A stretch of DNA of 64,000 nt from Oligoflexus sp. (GTDB lineage: Bacteria; Bdellovibrionota_B; Oligoflexia; Oligoflexales; Oligoflexaceae). The position numbers and the translations under genes are program-made. The notes beneath the pieces are model-generated. The model was not told the origin of the DNA. It did no database searches and was given only the letters and a program-made list of their open reading frames with translations. Location of the stretch: the NCBI RefSeq assembly GCF_035712445.1, contig NZ_DASTAT010000017.1, forward strand, positions 1-64,000, read 5' to 3'. Below, piece by piece: positions 55,368 to 64,000 of this stretch; the first letter of the stretch is position 1; every line of letters starts with the position of its first letter.

Positions 55368-56891
55368 ATGGAACCTTCTGCTGTTGATATGGATCGACTC
55401 GCCAGCGAATGTGAGAAGGAAGAACTTCGCCATACGGGCTTTATTCAGGGCCATGGAGTCTTCTTCGCCCTGGATCGGCAGGGTTTTTGCCTCGCTGTAA
55501 GCGAAAACGTCGCGCAGATAGGCGTTCCTGTGGAGACGCTGCTGCGGCGTGACTTCTTTTCTTTTTTCAAAGAACTTCTTCCCTTTCGTGAACATCTGCA
55601 GTCCTTGATCCCGGAACTGCCACGCAAACTGGGAGATTTTCGTTTGGGGCAGAGGGTGTGGAGCGTGGTCGCGACCCCGTCGGCCGAGATTATTTTTTTG
55701 GAACTTGAACCCGCGCCCGCGCAGGATGCTTCCGGTCCGACGAAAAAGAACCTGGCACCATGCCTTTATGTTCCCCATGAGTTTGCGGAAGCTTCTGATG
55801 CTTATAAGGCCCTGGTTCGGGATATTCAGAAAATGATCGGCTATGATCATGTGATGCTGTATCAGTTCCAATTCGATGGCAGCGGGGAAGTGATTGCCGA
55901 ACAAAGACTGTCTGATGCCCCGGCATACCTGGGCCACCGATTCCCGGCTTCCGACATTCCCCAGATCGCCCGCAACCTTTATATGAAGACTTTTTTTCGC
56001 CAGGTCGTGAGTATTCATGATCGGCCTGTGGCGATTCGGACGGCCGATGGCCAGAATCTGGACCTGACCCATAGTTATCTGCGCAGCGTGTCACCTGTTC
56101 ATATCGAATACCTGCGGAACATGAAGGTGGCGTCATCCTTCTCGGTGCCCATCATCCTGAACAAGCAGCTTTGGGGCCTTGTGACGACCCATGCCTATGC
56201 ACCGCGAGCGGTTCCCTTCGATGTGCGCATCCAGGTCGCTGAAACAGTGCGCAACTTCTGCGTCACGCTGCGAACCATGAAAATCCTCGAAGAAAATCGC
56301 TGGCACCTGCGTCTGGACCAAAGGCTCCTCGGCCTTGCCGATGATCTGATTTGGCGGGACAGGACGGTGAATCTTTCGGAGGAGGGCGTGGCGAGCATCT
56401 GCGATATTCTGGGCCTTTGCGGCTTCGTGCTGATCAGCGGCGACGAGGTCAGCGCCTTCGGCTACTGTCCCGACACCGACCTGATTCACCGCATGATGGA
56501 TACGTTCTGCTACGATCGAACCCGGCCCTTATTCGCCACCGAAAATGTTCGCAAGCGCTTTCGCTACTATCACGAATGGCCCGATGACATCGGGGGGCTG
56601 ATCATCGTCCAGAATAGTTTCTCGGTCGGGGAAAAAAGATGGCAGTATGTGTTCTTCGGCTTTCGCCATGAAATGCTGCAGACCATCACCTGGGCCGGCG
56701 ATCCCATGAAGAATCTGTCCGACGATCCCACTGCCCCAAGGCTTCAGCCTCGCCAATCCTTTGCCACCTGGATCGAGGAAAGACGCGGCTGCTCCTCGTA
56801 TTGGACGCACACCGATAAACTGGTCGCGCGGCGCCTTGTGAACTTCATTTTCCGCTCCAAAGGCGACATCCAAAGGCCGCGCATCACCTGA
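55368..56891 (+). CDS. Bacteriophytochrome-like photosensor (PAS-GAF-PHY) without output domain
   Basis: This 507-residue protein carries the full photosensory module. The N-terminal Cys15 (ASECEKEELRHTGFIQGHG) matches the biliverdin-binding cysteine of bacteriophytochromes. The GAF domain has YDHVMLYQFQFDGSGEVIAE and HRFPASDIPQIARNLY (the PASDIP motif), then SYLRSVSPVHIEYLRNMKVA. The PHY domain ends with the tongue motif PRQSFATWIEERRGCSSYW. It then stops: no kinase, GGDEF or other output domain follows. The signal must pass to a separate protein; the divergent hybrid kinase and the convergent CheB-CheR fusion are the obvious candidates. GGAGGA lies about 16 bases upstream of the ATG. Confidence 0.9.
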   Translation: MEPSAVDMDRLASECEKEELRHTGFIQGHGVFFALDRQGFCLAVSENVAQIGVPVETLLRRDFFSFFKELLPFREHLQSLIPELPRKLGDFRLGQRVWSVVATPSAEIIFLELEPAPAQDASGPTKKNLAPCLYVPHEFAEASDAYKALVRDIQKMIGYDHVMLYQFQFDGSGEVIAEQRLSDAPAYLGHRFPASDIPQIARNLYMKTFFRQVVSIHDRPVAIRTADGQNLDLTHSYLRSVSPVHIEYLRNMKVASSFSVPIILNKQLWGLVTTHAYAPRAVPFDVRIQVAETVRNFCVTLRTMKILEENRWHLRLDQRLLGLADDLIWRDRTVNLSEEGVASICDILGLCGFVLISGDEVSAFGYCPDTDLIHRMMDTFCYDRTRPLFATENVRKRFRYYHEWPDDIGGLIIVQNSFSVGEKRWQYVFFGFRHEMLQTITWAGDPMKNLSDDPTAPRLQPRQSFATWIEERRGCSSYWTHTDKLVARRLVNFIFRSKGDIQRPRIT

Positions 56892-56895
56892 CGGC

Positions 56896-59451
56896 TCAGG
56901 GCCCGTGCCCATTGTGGAAGGGATTGGCATCCATGTTGAAGGCTGAAATCACATAGCCATAGTCCATGGGCTGCCCTGCCGCCTCGTGACCTTCGGAACA
57001 GTACACAATCCGCATGATGTATTTGCTCTGGTCGGTCGCGATCTGAATGATCTTGGTCATCTTCGAAATCATGACCTCTTTCAGAGTGCGAATGACGAGG
57101 TCATGTTCCGCGATAAAAGTGATGTCCGTGATAGGCCGACCCACGTCGTGGCGCATGACGTTGACGAGTTTGAGGATTTCAGAATTGTAGCGGCGGATCC
57201 GCAGTTCGCGATCCAGGAAGATCATGCCGATGCTCGATGTTTTGAGCAGAAATTCGATATCGCGATGCGCCTGCTGAAGCTCGTCGATCTTGGACTGGTA
57301 TTCGGCGTTGACGGTATAGAGTTCTTCATTCACCGACTGCAACTCTTCATTGGCGCTCTGCAGCTCCTCGTTTGAAGACATCAGCTCTTCATTGGCGCTT
57401 TGCAGTTCCTCGTTGGTGGTCTCCAGCTCTTCGATCGTCGACTGCAAGGATTCCCTGAGGCCATCCAGCTGCTCTTCCAGATTGCTGATCTGAGCCTGCG
57501 AATACCGCCTTTCATCAAAGGATTCCTGAGGATCCAAGGAAGGGGCTGGTTGAGGTCCGCTATTCAGAATGCGAACCAGATAGACATGCGAGGCGCTCAC
57601 CACTTCGGGGGTAAAGTCGATCAGTTCAATATCGAGGCTTCGGGTCGTATCGGGACCGTGGCAGACCACGTTCTCGAAAGTCACGTGCCGCTTTTGCGGC
57701 GAAATCTTATCCACAGCCGACCGGACAGCCAGGGCCAGATCCCGCGGCAAAAGCTTCAGGACATCATAGGTTCTTTGACCGCCCGGGACCTGCAGATAAG
57801 TGGAAGCCTCGCCGAAAACATGCAAAAGGTTATAGCCTGAATCAAAGAGCAGGCCGCTCTCCACGAAATGGCTCAGGATATTTTCATAGACTTTGGTAAG
57901 CCTCGAATCCTTTTGATAACTGACACGCGGCAGGCTGCGAGGAGCTGCCATGGATGCATCCGCATAGGGAGGCATGATGGCTTCCTCCTGAATGCGAAGC
58001 CGCAGCTCAGGTTTTTCCGTCACCTCAGGGTTATTGATCTTTTGAAATATTTTCGCGGCCCCATGCACGACGCGGAACTGACGATTGATTTCGCCCACGG
58101 TTTCACTTTTTCCCAGGAAAAGGTAGCCATCCGGCTTGGCTGCAAAATGAAAGACGGAGATGACCTTGCTCTGCAGAGTCGGTTTGAAATAGATCAAAAG
58201 ATTGCGGCAGCTGATCAGATCGATGCGGCTGAAAGGAGGATCGCGGAAGACGTTGTGCACGGAAAAAACGATGCTGTTGCGGATCTGCGGCACAACCTCA
58301 TAGCCTCCCTCACGCTGAATGAAGTATTTTTCAAAGTAACCGCGGTGCAGCATTTCAAGGTTGATCGTTTCCGGATAAAGCCCTTGACCTGCGATCTTGA
58401 TGGCCTGAGCATCAATATCGGTGGCGAATATTTTGAAATCGTTGGTCTTGCCCTGGGCGATGATGGTCTCGCGCAGAAGAATGGCGAGGCTGTAAGCCTC
58501 TTCACCCGTCGAGCAGCCCGCCACCCAAACCCGGATCGGGTTATGCGCGGAGCGTTTCACGATCTCGCTGATCGCCAGGCGTTCGAGCAGTTCGAAGGAT
58601 TCGGTGTTGCGGAAGAATTGCGTCACGCCGATCAGAAGATCAGAATGCAGACGGCGGATTTCGGTAGGATCCTGCGTGATGAAATCGCAGTATTCCTGAA
58701 GCGAGGTAAAGTTCAGGACCTTCACCCTGCGTTCAATGCGGCGGATGATTGTGGAGGAACGGTAGGAGCTGAAATCAATCCCCGAGACCAGCTGCAGCTG
58801 CGAGAGCAGAAGGCTGTAGCTCTGCTCATCCGTCTCAATGCTGTGGTCACCTCCGCCCCTCGTGATTTCTTGTATGTAACTTTGAACGTAGCTGGCCATT
58901 TCCTCGGGGGCCAGCACCTGATCGGCCAAACCCGAGCGAATAATACTTTTGGGCATGCCATCAAACTTGCAGGTTTCAGGAGCCTGAGCGATGACAAGGC
59001 CCCCGTTGCTTTTGATGAGCTTCGCCCCGCGGGTTCCATCACTGCCCGTGCCCGATAGGATGACGCCAATGGCCGCGGATCCACGTTCCTCGGCCAGCGT
59101 TTCAAAGAAATGGTCGATCGGCAGCCTCGGACTATGGTTGCCCTCCATATCGGTGGCCAGGATGCGATTTTTTTGAATCTGCAGGTATTTCTTGGGCGGT
59201 ATGAGGTAAATCGAGGCGGGCTCGATCACGGCCTCATGTTCCACCCGAACGATCTTCATTCGGGTATGTCGCGACAGAAGCTCGTCCATAAGGCTTTTAA
59301 AGTCAGGTGAAAGGTGCTGAATCACGACAAAGCAGAGATCGCCGGGATGATCGAAGTGGTCAAAGAAGCTCTGCAGGGCCTCAAGCCCGCCGGCTGAGGC
59401 GCCAATTCCAACGACAACAGGTTGATCGGTATCCTGGTTCATGTCATTCAT
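56896..59451 (-). CDS. CheB-CheR-PAS fusion protein
   Basis: This 851-residue protein has an N-terminal CheB methylesterase domain with catalytic S19 (GIGASAGG), H46 (VIQHLSP) and D138 (GTGSDGT), and no receiver in front. A CheR methyltransferase follows (about 205-480; SAM site [18 protein letters not shown]). Then come a linker, a coiled coil of tandem [14 protein letters not shown] repeats (about 670-725) and a PAS domain ([20 protein letters not shown]). Such fusions usually continue into a kinase; this one ends after PAS. It is convergent with the phytochrome gene (four bases between stops) and may adjust a methylated signalling partner. Confidence 0.92.
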   Translation of the reverse strand: MNDMNQDTDQPVVVGIGASAGGLEALQSFFDHFDHPGDLCFVVIQHLSPDFKSLMDELLSRHTRMKIVRVEHEAVIEPASIYLIPPKKYLQIQKNRILATDMEGNHSPRLPIDHFFETLAEERGSAAIGVILSGTGSDGTRGAKLIKSNGGLVIAQAPETCKFDGMPKSIIRSGLADQVLAPEEMASYVQSYIQEITRGGGDHSIETDEQSYSLLLSQLQLVSGIDFSSYRSSTIIRRIERRVKVLNFTSLQEYCDFITQDPTEIRRLHSDLLIGVTQFFRNTESFELLERLAISEIVKRSAHNPIRVWVAGCSTGEEAYSLAILLRETIIAQGKTNDFKIFATDIDAQAIKIAGQGLYPETINLEMLHRGYFEKYFIQREGGYEVVPQIRNSIVFSVHNVFRDPPFSRIDLISCRNLLIYFKPTLQSKVISVFHFAAKPDGYLFLGKSETVGEINRQFRVVHGAAKIFQKINNPEVTEKPELRLRIQEEAIMPPYADASMAAPRSLPRVSYQKDSRLTKVYENILSHFVESGLLFDSGYNLLHVFGEASTYLQVPGGQRTYDVLKLLPRDLALAVRSAVDKISPQKRHVTFENVVCHGPDTTRSLDIELIDFTPEVVSASHVYLVRILNSGPQPAPSLDPQESFDERRYSQAQISNLEEQLDGLRESLQSTIEELETTNEELQSANEELMSSNEELQSANEELQSVNEELYTVNAEYQSKIDELQQAHRDIEFLLKTSSIGMIFLDRELRIRRYNSEILKLVNVMRHDVGRPITDITFIAEHDLVIRTLKEVMISKMTKIIQIATDQSKYIMRIVYCSEGHEAAGQPMDYGYVISAFNMDANPFHNGHGP

Positions 59452-59514
59452 GAGCGTCCTCCTGGGGCTTGGGAAGCTCAGAAATCACACGATCCCAGGC
59501 AAAAATCAAGAAAC

Positions 59515-61899
59515 TTAAAAATTCCAGGCCAGGCGTGAATAGTATAGCCCGCCTTTGAAGCCAAATGGCGTCGTCTCCCAGGAGTACTTGAAACTGCCGC
59601 CGGCATAAGTGCGAACGGGATGGTCGTCGTTCATCGCTTCGGGATAAATGTTGAAGACGTTCTGAGCGCCGACATCCAGGCGAATGCCATTGGCAAAACC
59701 ATAGCCGGAATGCACATCGGTGATCCACTTGCCGTCATAACTCTGCTTATAGCCGCCAAAGCCGGCACCGGAAACCTCGCCGTAATAATTCAGCTGCGTA
59801 CCTGCATTCCAGCGGGCCTGGTTGTATTCGGCGGCCAGCTGCACGCGATTGCGCGGCTGCCCTTCTTCCGTCAGGACGATCTGACCTTCCCCAAAGATAA
59901 GGGCCGGGTCGATGCCTTCCGGCGCTCTTACATCCAGAACTTCGGTCTGATTGCGGTAATATCCAAAACGCGTGCTGAGGCTTTGCCCCGGATTCAAAGG
60001 AATCAGATAATCAACCAGCACATCGATGCCGCGGGTGTCGGTATCAATGGCATTTGTGAAGAATTGAGCGGCATCCACATTCAAAGGTTCGAGCACGGCG
60101 CGGATCGGACAGTTGCTGTTATCCGCAGCGCAGCCGGCCTTCGGCTCGGCATTCAGAAATTCAGACAGCACGATGCGGTCCTGCACCCGAATGCGATAGG
60201 CATCGGCCGAGACCGTCATGCGCGGCAGGGGTTTACTGAAGACTCCTATGGACTGGTTGATGGATGTTTCATTTTTAAGGTCGCGAAGGCCAATGGCTTC
60301 AAAAGCTGGACTGCCCTGGCGAGCGGTTTGAGTCTCGGTGAGTATGGAGCCGGCAAAGGTCGTGCTGCGCGAACTGTAATTGGCCTGCTGCAGCGACGGC
60401 ACGCGGAAGCCTGTGGAAACTGTGCCACGGAAGGCCAGCTGGGGATTCACATCATAGCGCATCGACAGCTGTCCTGTGGTGGATGAACCGACCGCCTCAT
60501 AGTCTTCATAACGTGCGGCCACTGCCGTCAGGAAATCCTTGGCAAAGCGGGATTCCAGATCTATGAATGCAGCCCGCGAATAACGCGTCGCGTCCACTTC
60601 ATTGCTGGGCTGAAAGCCGGGAAATCCCTGCATGCCGGCGGGCGCGAGCTGTCCTGTCGGTCCCAGGAGTTTGAGCGAATAATCATTGCCGGGGCCATAG
60701 GTCCAGGATGCTGGGTCACCGGCTATAATCTGATAGCGTTCCTGCCGGTAAACAAGGCCGGTGGTCAAGTCGAGCTGCAGGTTTTCGCGGCTGATCAGCT
60801 TCTGCCGCAGATCAAGGTTTGTGGCGGCATCGGCGTATTTAAGAGTGCCGTCATCCGTTTCCCGAGGCGAGGCATCACCCAGCGAGATGTTCATGGAATT
60901 TTTGGAACGGAAATTAAAACTGTTTTCACCATAGCCGTAGCTTATGTCGAGATCGCCGTCGCCGATTTCTCGCTTGATGCCGCCGACGAGCGAACGGTCT
61001 TCGATGCGGGTGACCAGGAGCGGCAGTGTTCCGTTGGGATAGAATTTGGGGTTATTGCGATCGCTGTCCGGCTCACGGAAAAATCCGCCGGATTCGCTTT
61101 CTCTTTGAGCAGCGCCTCCGAAGGCATAAAGAACCGTGCGATCATTCAAACGGAATTCGCTATTGAGAAAAGCGGCGCCGTCCAGAGCCTCGGATTCACC
61201 AATGCGCATGGTTTTACGACCAAAACGCTGGTCGGTCTGCGCGCGATTGGTTTCGCCGCGCTTTTGAATTTCCCCGCTGACCTGCACAAAGCTTTCCGTT
61301 CCAATCAGAGAACGCGCGGTGATGCCGGTTTTCGCCGTATCGCCGTCACCTGCATAGTTACGGGCGCCATAAACATGGACCTGGTTGCTGGTCGAGCCAT
61401 CCTTCAAAACGATATTGATGACGCCTGCGATCGCATCGGAACCATACTGAGCGGAAGCCCCCTGCCGCAGCACTTCAACCCGTTTGATCGCGGACACGGG
61501 AATCGCATTGATATCGGTTCCGGCTGAGCCGCGACCGACGGTCTGCTGCACGTTCAGAAGAGCCTGGCTGTGCTGCCTTTTGCCATTGACCAGAATCAGC
61601 ACCTGATCGGGGCCCATGCCTTTCAAGGTCGCTGGTCTTACCGAATCGGTTCCATCCGAGACGGTGGTGGCCGAGAAGTTGAAGCTCGGGGATAGGGCTT
61701 GCAGGAGTTTGCCGGTTTCCGCGATGCCGGTTTTTTCGAGCTGCTCTTCGTCGTAGACTTCGATGGCGACAGCAGCCTCATCCGCGCTGCGACCGATCAC
61801 GCGCGTGCCGACGACGGACATTTTTTCAAGCGGTTGATTCTGAGCCTGAGCCTCCCAGGCCAGGCCCGCAAGACCCAGAACTGCGAAATATTTATGCAT
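59515..61899 (-). CDS. TonB-dependent outer-membrane receptor
   Basis: This 794-residue protein has a signal peptide (MHKYFAVLGLAGLAWEAQA). A plug domain follows (MSVVGTRVIGRSADEAAVAI near the TonB-box region, then LILVNGKRQHS and RVEVLRQGASAQYGSDAIAG, VINIVLKD). The rest is a 22-strand-type beta-barrel ending YYSRLAWNF with terminal Phe. It imports a large substrate such as a siderophore, cobalamin or glycan; the ligand cannot be told. No TonB/ExbBD or biosynthesis genes are adjacent. The CheB-CheR gene starts 63 bases downstream. Confidence 0.93.
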   Translation of the reverse strand: MHKYFAVLGLAGLAWEAQAQNQPLEKMSVVGTRVIGRSADEAAVAIEVYDEEQLEKTGIAETGKLLQALSPSFNFSATTVSDGTDSVRPATLKGMGPDQVLILVNGKRQHSQALLNVQQTVGRGSAGTDINAIPVSAIKRVEVLRQGASAQYGSDAIAGVINIVLKDGSTSNQVHVYGARNYAGDGDTAKTGITARSLIGTESFVQVSGEIQKRGETNRAQTDQRFGRKTMRIGESEALDGAAFLNSEFRLNDRTVLYAFGGAAQRESESGGFFREPDSDRNNPKFYPNGTLPLLVTRIEDRSLVGGIKREIGDGDLDISYGYGENSFNFRSKNSMNISLGDASPRETDDGTLKYADAATNLDLRQKLISRENLQLDLTTGLVYRQERYQIIAGDPASWTYGPGNDYSLKLLGPTGQLAPAGMQGFPGFQPSNEVDATRYSRAAFIDLESRFAKDFLTAVAARYEDYEAVGSSTTGQLSMRYDVNPQLAFRGTVSTGFRVPSLQQANYSSRSTTFAGSILTETQTARQGSPAFEAIGLRDLKNETSINQSIGVFSKPLPRMTVSADAYRIRVQDRIVLSEFLNAEPKAGCAADNSNCPIRAVLEPLNVDAAQFFTNAIDTDTRGIDVLVDYLIPLNPGQSLSTRFGYYRNQTEVLDVRAPEGIDPALIFGEGQIVLTEEGQPRNRVQLAAEYNQARWNAGTQLNYYGEVSGAGFGGYKQSYDGKWITDVHSGYGFANGIRLDVGAQNVFNIYPEAMNDDHPVRTYAGGSFKYSWETTPFGFKGGLYYSRLAWNF

Positions 61900-61974
61900 G
61901 AGTGTCCACCAAAAAAAGGGTTGAACTATGGGATTAAATTAAAAAATCGTTTCCGGCTACACTGGGAAGAACAT

Positions 61975-62047
61975 GCATGACGCTCGATCATGCTACAGGT
62001 GAGCTAACGAATCATGGGGCATGACGCTCGATGACGCTGCGGGTGAG
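61975..62047. repeat. Tandem 29-base imperfect direct repeat
   Basis: Two copies begin GCATGACGCTCGAT and end GGTGAG, at 61975-62003 and 62019-62047, with four mismatches and a 44-base period. They lie upstream of the TonB-receptor gene and downstream of the lipoprotein gene. They could be regulator-binding repeats of the receptor promoter or a small duplication. Confidence 0.5.
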
Positions 62048-62060
62048 TTGGAGGAGCGGA

Positions 62061-62085
62061 GCCTGGCAGCAGGACGATGCCAGGC
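62061..62085 (-). terminator. Hairpin after the transglutaminase-like gene
   Basis: GCCTGGC (62061-62067) and GCCAGGC (62079-62085) form a 7-bp stem with an 11-base loop, 12 bases after the stop of the leftward lipoprotein gene. No T-tract follows on the minus strand, so termination efficiency is doubtful. Confidence 0.4.
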
Positions 62086-62096
62086 CGTGAAGAACG

Positions 62097-63251
62097 TCAA
62101 GGCGAACGGGAAGCCTGGGCCAAAGCTTCGAGATTGCGGTAATCAATACGCGAGTAGCCGTTGGCCGCCGACTGGACGATCCAGACGAAATCCGGATGAT
62201 CGTCGGTGATCCATTCGCCGCCTATAATGTTATAAGCGCCGTCAAGCTCGAGGACATAGGCCCAGTTTTTTCCAGTGTACACACGCTGAGGACCCAGGTA
62301 CGTCGTCGGCGCGACGCCGGCAACCAAAGTCATTTTCGCTGTGACATTGACAAGATACTGCGTGCCAGGGGCAGCATGCTGATAGGAAGAATCCGATCTC
62401 AGCTCACGCAGCCTGCTGTACTGAATTTTATAGCTATGAATAGGGTAGTTCCACACCATTTCATCCCGTGCGATATCAATCACCAGCTTCTGATTGTTAT
62501 CGCCCACATAACGATCCAAAGCCAGATGCAGGGTCGCCGGATTGATATCCCGGCATTCCGGTTCAATCACCCGCCCATTCGCATCCTTCGTCACCTGCGG
62601 CCGATTGCAGCGGCCACCGGCTGTCACATACTGCTTCGGGGCAAAGGTATAGTAATAGGCCATGAGCGCCTTGATATCTTCAGGATAGAAGTCGATGAGC
62701 TGGCCACTCGCGGACTGGCCGCGCACTATCTTGATGGGTTCATCCTCCATCGAAGCAGCCAGGGCCCAGCCATCGCAAATCCCAAACCACGTGGGAATGG
62801 TGTTGCCGAAATTCTTCGCGGTGGTCACCACCTTCTCCTGCTCGGCACGGGTTAAACCCATGGAAGCGTCATTCACCCAAAGGTCATACTTTTCTGCGGG
62901 TGAAAGCGTCAGCACCTGCTCAGGCCTGAGCTGCTGGTACTCGGCAAGGCTGGCAATCGGATAAAGATAGTCAGAATAGAATTCCGAATCATAACCGTTC
63001 TGCCATCTTTGGGCGATCCCGCCTTGATAGGTGGGCCAATAAAATCCGCTCCAGTATTTTTGGGGACTCGTAATCTGACCGGCGCTGCGCACTTCAGTAT
63101 AGGGCTTGGTTCCCAGACCGATGCGCTGATACGCATTCTGCGCATCCGGCGCCTCCCGCAATTCACTTGTGGATTGGATGGGAGAGGTTTGACCACAGGA
63201 CCAGAGACTCATGAGGAAGACGACTGAGGAAAAGGCGTGAAGAGATTTCAT
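62097..63251 (-). CDS. Lipoprotein with Pep-13-type transglutaminase domain
   Basis: The ATG at 63251, with AGGAG upstream, gives 384 residues starting with a lipoprotein-like signal (FSSVVFLMSLWSCGQ, Cys19). The catalytic core has TWFGICDGWALAASM with the nucleophile Cys, DFYPEDIKALMAYYYTFA, the active-site His region NPATLHLALDRYVG, and DEMVWNYPIHSYKIQY. This order matches the transglutaminase-elicitor family first known from oomycete GP42 (Pep-13) and also present in bacteria. It would cross-link proteins or amines at the cell surface or periplasm. Monocistronic. Confidence 0.8.
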   Translation of the reverse strand: MKSLHAFSSVVFLMSLWSCGQTSPIQSTSELREAPDAQNAYQRIGLGTKPYTEVRSAGQITSPQKYWSGFYWPTYQGGIAQRWQNGYDSEFYSDYLYPIASLAEYQQLRPEQVLTLSPAEKYDLWVNDASMGLTRAEQEKVVTTAKNFGNTIPTWFGICDGWALAASMEDEPIKIVRGQSASGQLIDFYPEDIKALMAYYYTFAPKQYVTAGGRCNRPQVTKDANGRVIEPECRDINPATLHLALDRYVGDNNQKLVIDIARDEMVWNYPIHSYKIQYSRLRELRSDSSYQHAAPGTQYLVNVTAKMTLVAGVAPTTYLGPQRVYTGKNWAYVLELDGAYNIIGGEWITDDHPDFVWIVQSAANGYSRIDYRNLEALAQASRSP

Positions 63252-63411
63252 GTTCGGGCTCCTTCTCACACGAAACGTGTGATCATCCTCGAACGAACTT
63301 GCCTTTTTGTAAATCAAAAACTCAGGTGTTCTGAAGAATCCTGGAGAGGAAGAGCGGCATGCGGAATCCTTCGCAGGAGCGGCATGCGCGTTTCCATGCA
63401 GATGCGGAATA

Positions 63412-63633
63412 TCAGCGGCGACGCGCGACAGTCTGAGTCATGCGAACTTGAAACGGTCGAGCTCCGTGCACTTCTTTAGTTTGTGTTTCCTCTTCCTCTT
63501 CAAGAGCGGAAGGTTTTTTCTGCTCATGACTGGCCTTCAAGCGATCGGCGAAACTTTGTACCGCCTGATCGTTGGAATCATTCACATCATTCTGAGCCAC
63601 GAGGGTCAGGGTAACAAGCAGTGACATCAACAT
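63412..63633 (-). CDS. Small exported protein
   Basis: About 73 residues from the ATG at 63633 with GGAGG nine bases upstream; an ATG at 63642 is the alternative. A short signal peptide (MLMSLLVTLTLVAQ) is followed by a very polar mature part with an acidic run EEEEETQTKE and a basic C-terminus ending ARRR. No family was recognised. Likely periplasmic or surface-bound. Confidence 0.6.
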   Translation of the reverse strand: MLMSLLVTLTLVAQNDVNDSNDQAVQSFADRLKASHEQKKPSALEEEEETQTKEVHGARPFQVRMTQTVARRR

Positions 63634-63897
63634 AGTATCCATCCTCCACTTCCGTTGTTCGCCTTCGATAGGTCTTTTATTTCAAGTATAGTGCCAGCCA
63701 TAAGGCCCCATAATGACTGTAAACCGCAGTATCAGTTTTTCAGACAGAGACTAACTTTCAAAACACATCATTCATTGGGATGATGACGCTTTAATTAAGT
63801 GATTTCAATTGGTTATGGGATTAAAAAAATTCGGCGCCGTGGATGTGTCGGAACTTTTGATTCCCGGGCGTCTGCAATTCCCTGGGAAGTCCGAAGC

Positions 63898-64000
63898 TTA
63901 GGAAGCCTTCCGGCAATTGACCAGAAGAAGCGAGCGATCATCTTCCAGGCGGAAGTCCTTGCCGACTTCATCCAATACGTCCTGTAAGCCTTCGATCACG
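63898..64000 (-). CDS. C-terminal end of a protein cut by the window edge
   Basis: An open minus-strand frame runs from the right edge to a TAA at 63898-63900. It gives 33 residues, VIEGLQDVLDEVGKDFRLED followed by a short strand LLLVNCRKAS. The composition is protein-like, but the family cannot be told from the tail. The overlapping forward frame 63799-63987 is its antisense. Confidence 0.5.
   Translation of the reverse strand, partial: VIEGLQDVLDEVGKDFRLEDDRSLLLVNCRKAS

Noticed and set aside
57868..59058. 396-codon forward frame opposite the CheB-CheR fusion
   Set aside because: Antisense shadow; no ribosome binding site and no recognisable domain.

Overview
The window looks like a chromosomal segment of a deltaproteobacteria-like Gram-negative bacterium. 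My best guess is Bdellovibrionota / Oligoflexia. This is inferred from a TIGR02147-like regulator, the dense set of hybrid histidine kinases, a PAS-GAF-PHY phytochrome module, a CheB-CheR-PAS fusion, a Pep-13-type transglutaminase lipoprotein and a TonB-dependent receptor. No rRNA, CRISPR array or intact tRNA is present.

Left half (1 to about 31,162): an accessory island, patchily AT-rich and full of short, poorly conserved genes. Its right border is visible. Bases 31,121-31,162 match the 3' part of a tRNA, probably tRNA-Pro, ending in CCA and followed by a rho-independent terminator. The geometry places the intact tRNA left of the window. The island holds a tyrosine recombinase translationally coupled to a P-loop ATPase with a four-cysteine tail (925-3,332). 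It also holds a DUF2442/DUF4160-like gene cluster (3,637-5,728), an EEP-family phosphodiesterase, a zinc-ribbon/HEPN-like protein, and a HhH-GPD glycosylase-like protein close to a PD-(D/E)XK nuclease-like protein (10,437-12,665). A five-gene secreted toxin locus (12,980-18,182) faces a TIGR02147-like regulator and a Gly-rich secreted protein. After a Kelch lipoprotein comes a second defence-like run (22,204-29,720): a GIY-YIG/DUF4041 protein, a protein resembling the N-terminal part of Mrr-type proteins, a membrane protein, a coiled-coil protein resembling pPIWI-associated nucleases, a PIN-like fragment and an AbiU2/HEPN-like protein. No conjugation or phage structural genes are visible.

The most interesting locus is 12,980-18,182. 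It encodes two large Sec-exported proteins of unknown family, a predicted lipoprotein ending in a colicin-E-type HNH DNase domain, its Im-like immunity protein, and a small outer-membrane beta-barrel. The layout recalls the Myxococcus SitBAI contact-delivered lipoprotein toxins, but with a colicin DNase and unfamiliar partners.

Border zone (31,163-32,693): a Res-Xre toxin-antitoxin pair. The antitoxin is intact and the Res toxin is split by an apparent one-base deletion.

Right half (32,694-64,000): core-like, more GC-rich and well organised. It has two sensor kinases in one operon (one carrying three receiver-like domains and a class III adenylate cyclase), an esterase, a cytochrome P450, another kinase, thioredoxin and an OppDFABC peptide transporter. 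It continues with a YheT-type hydrolase, an M48 protease followed by LexA, two convergent kinases, an orphan phytochrome sensor, a CheB-CheR-PAS fusion, a TonB receptor, a transglutaminase-like lipoprotein and a small exported protein. Signal transduction dominates. The clustered light sensor, kinases and CheB/CheR fusion probably form one sensory network.
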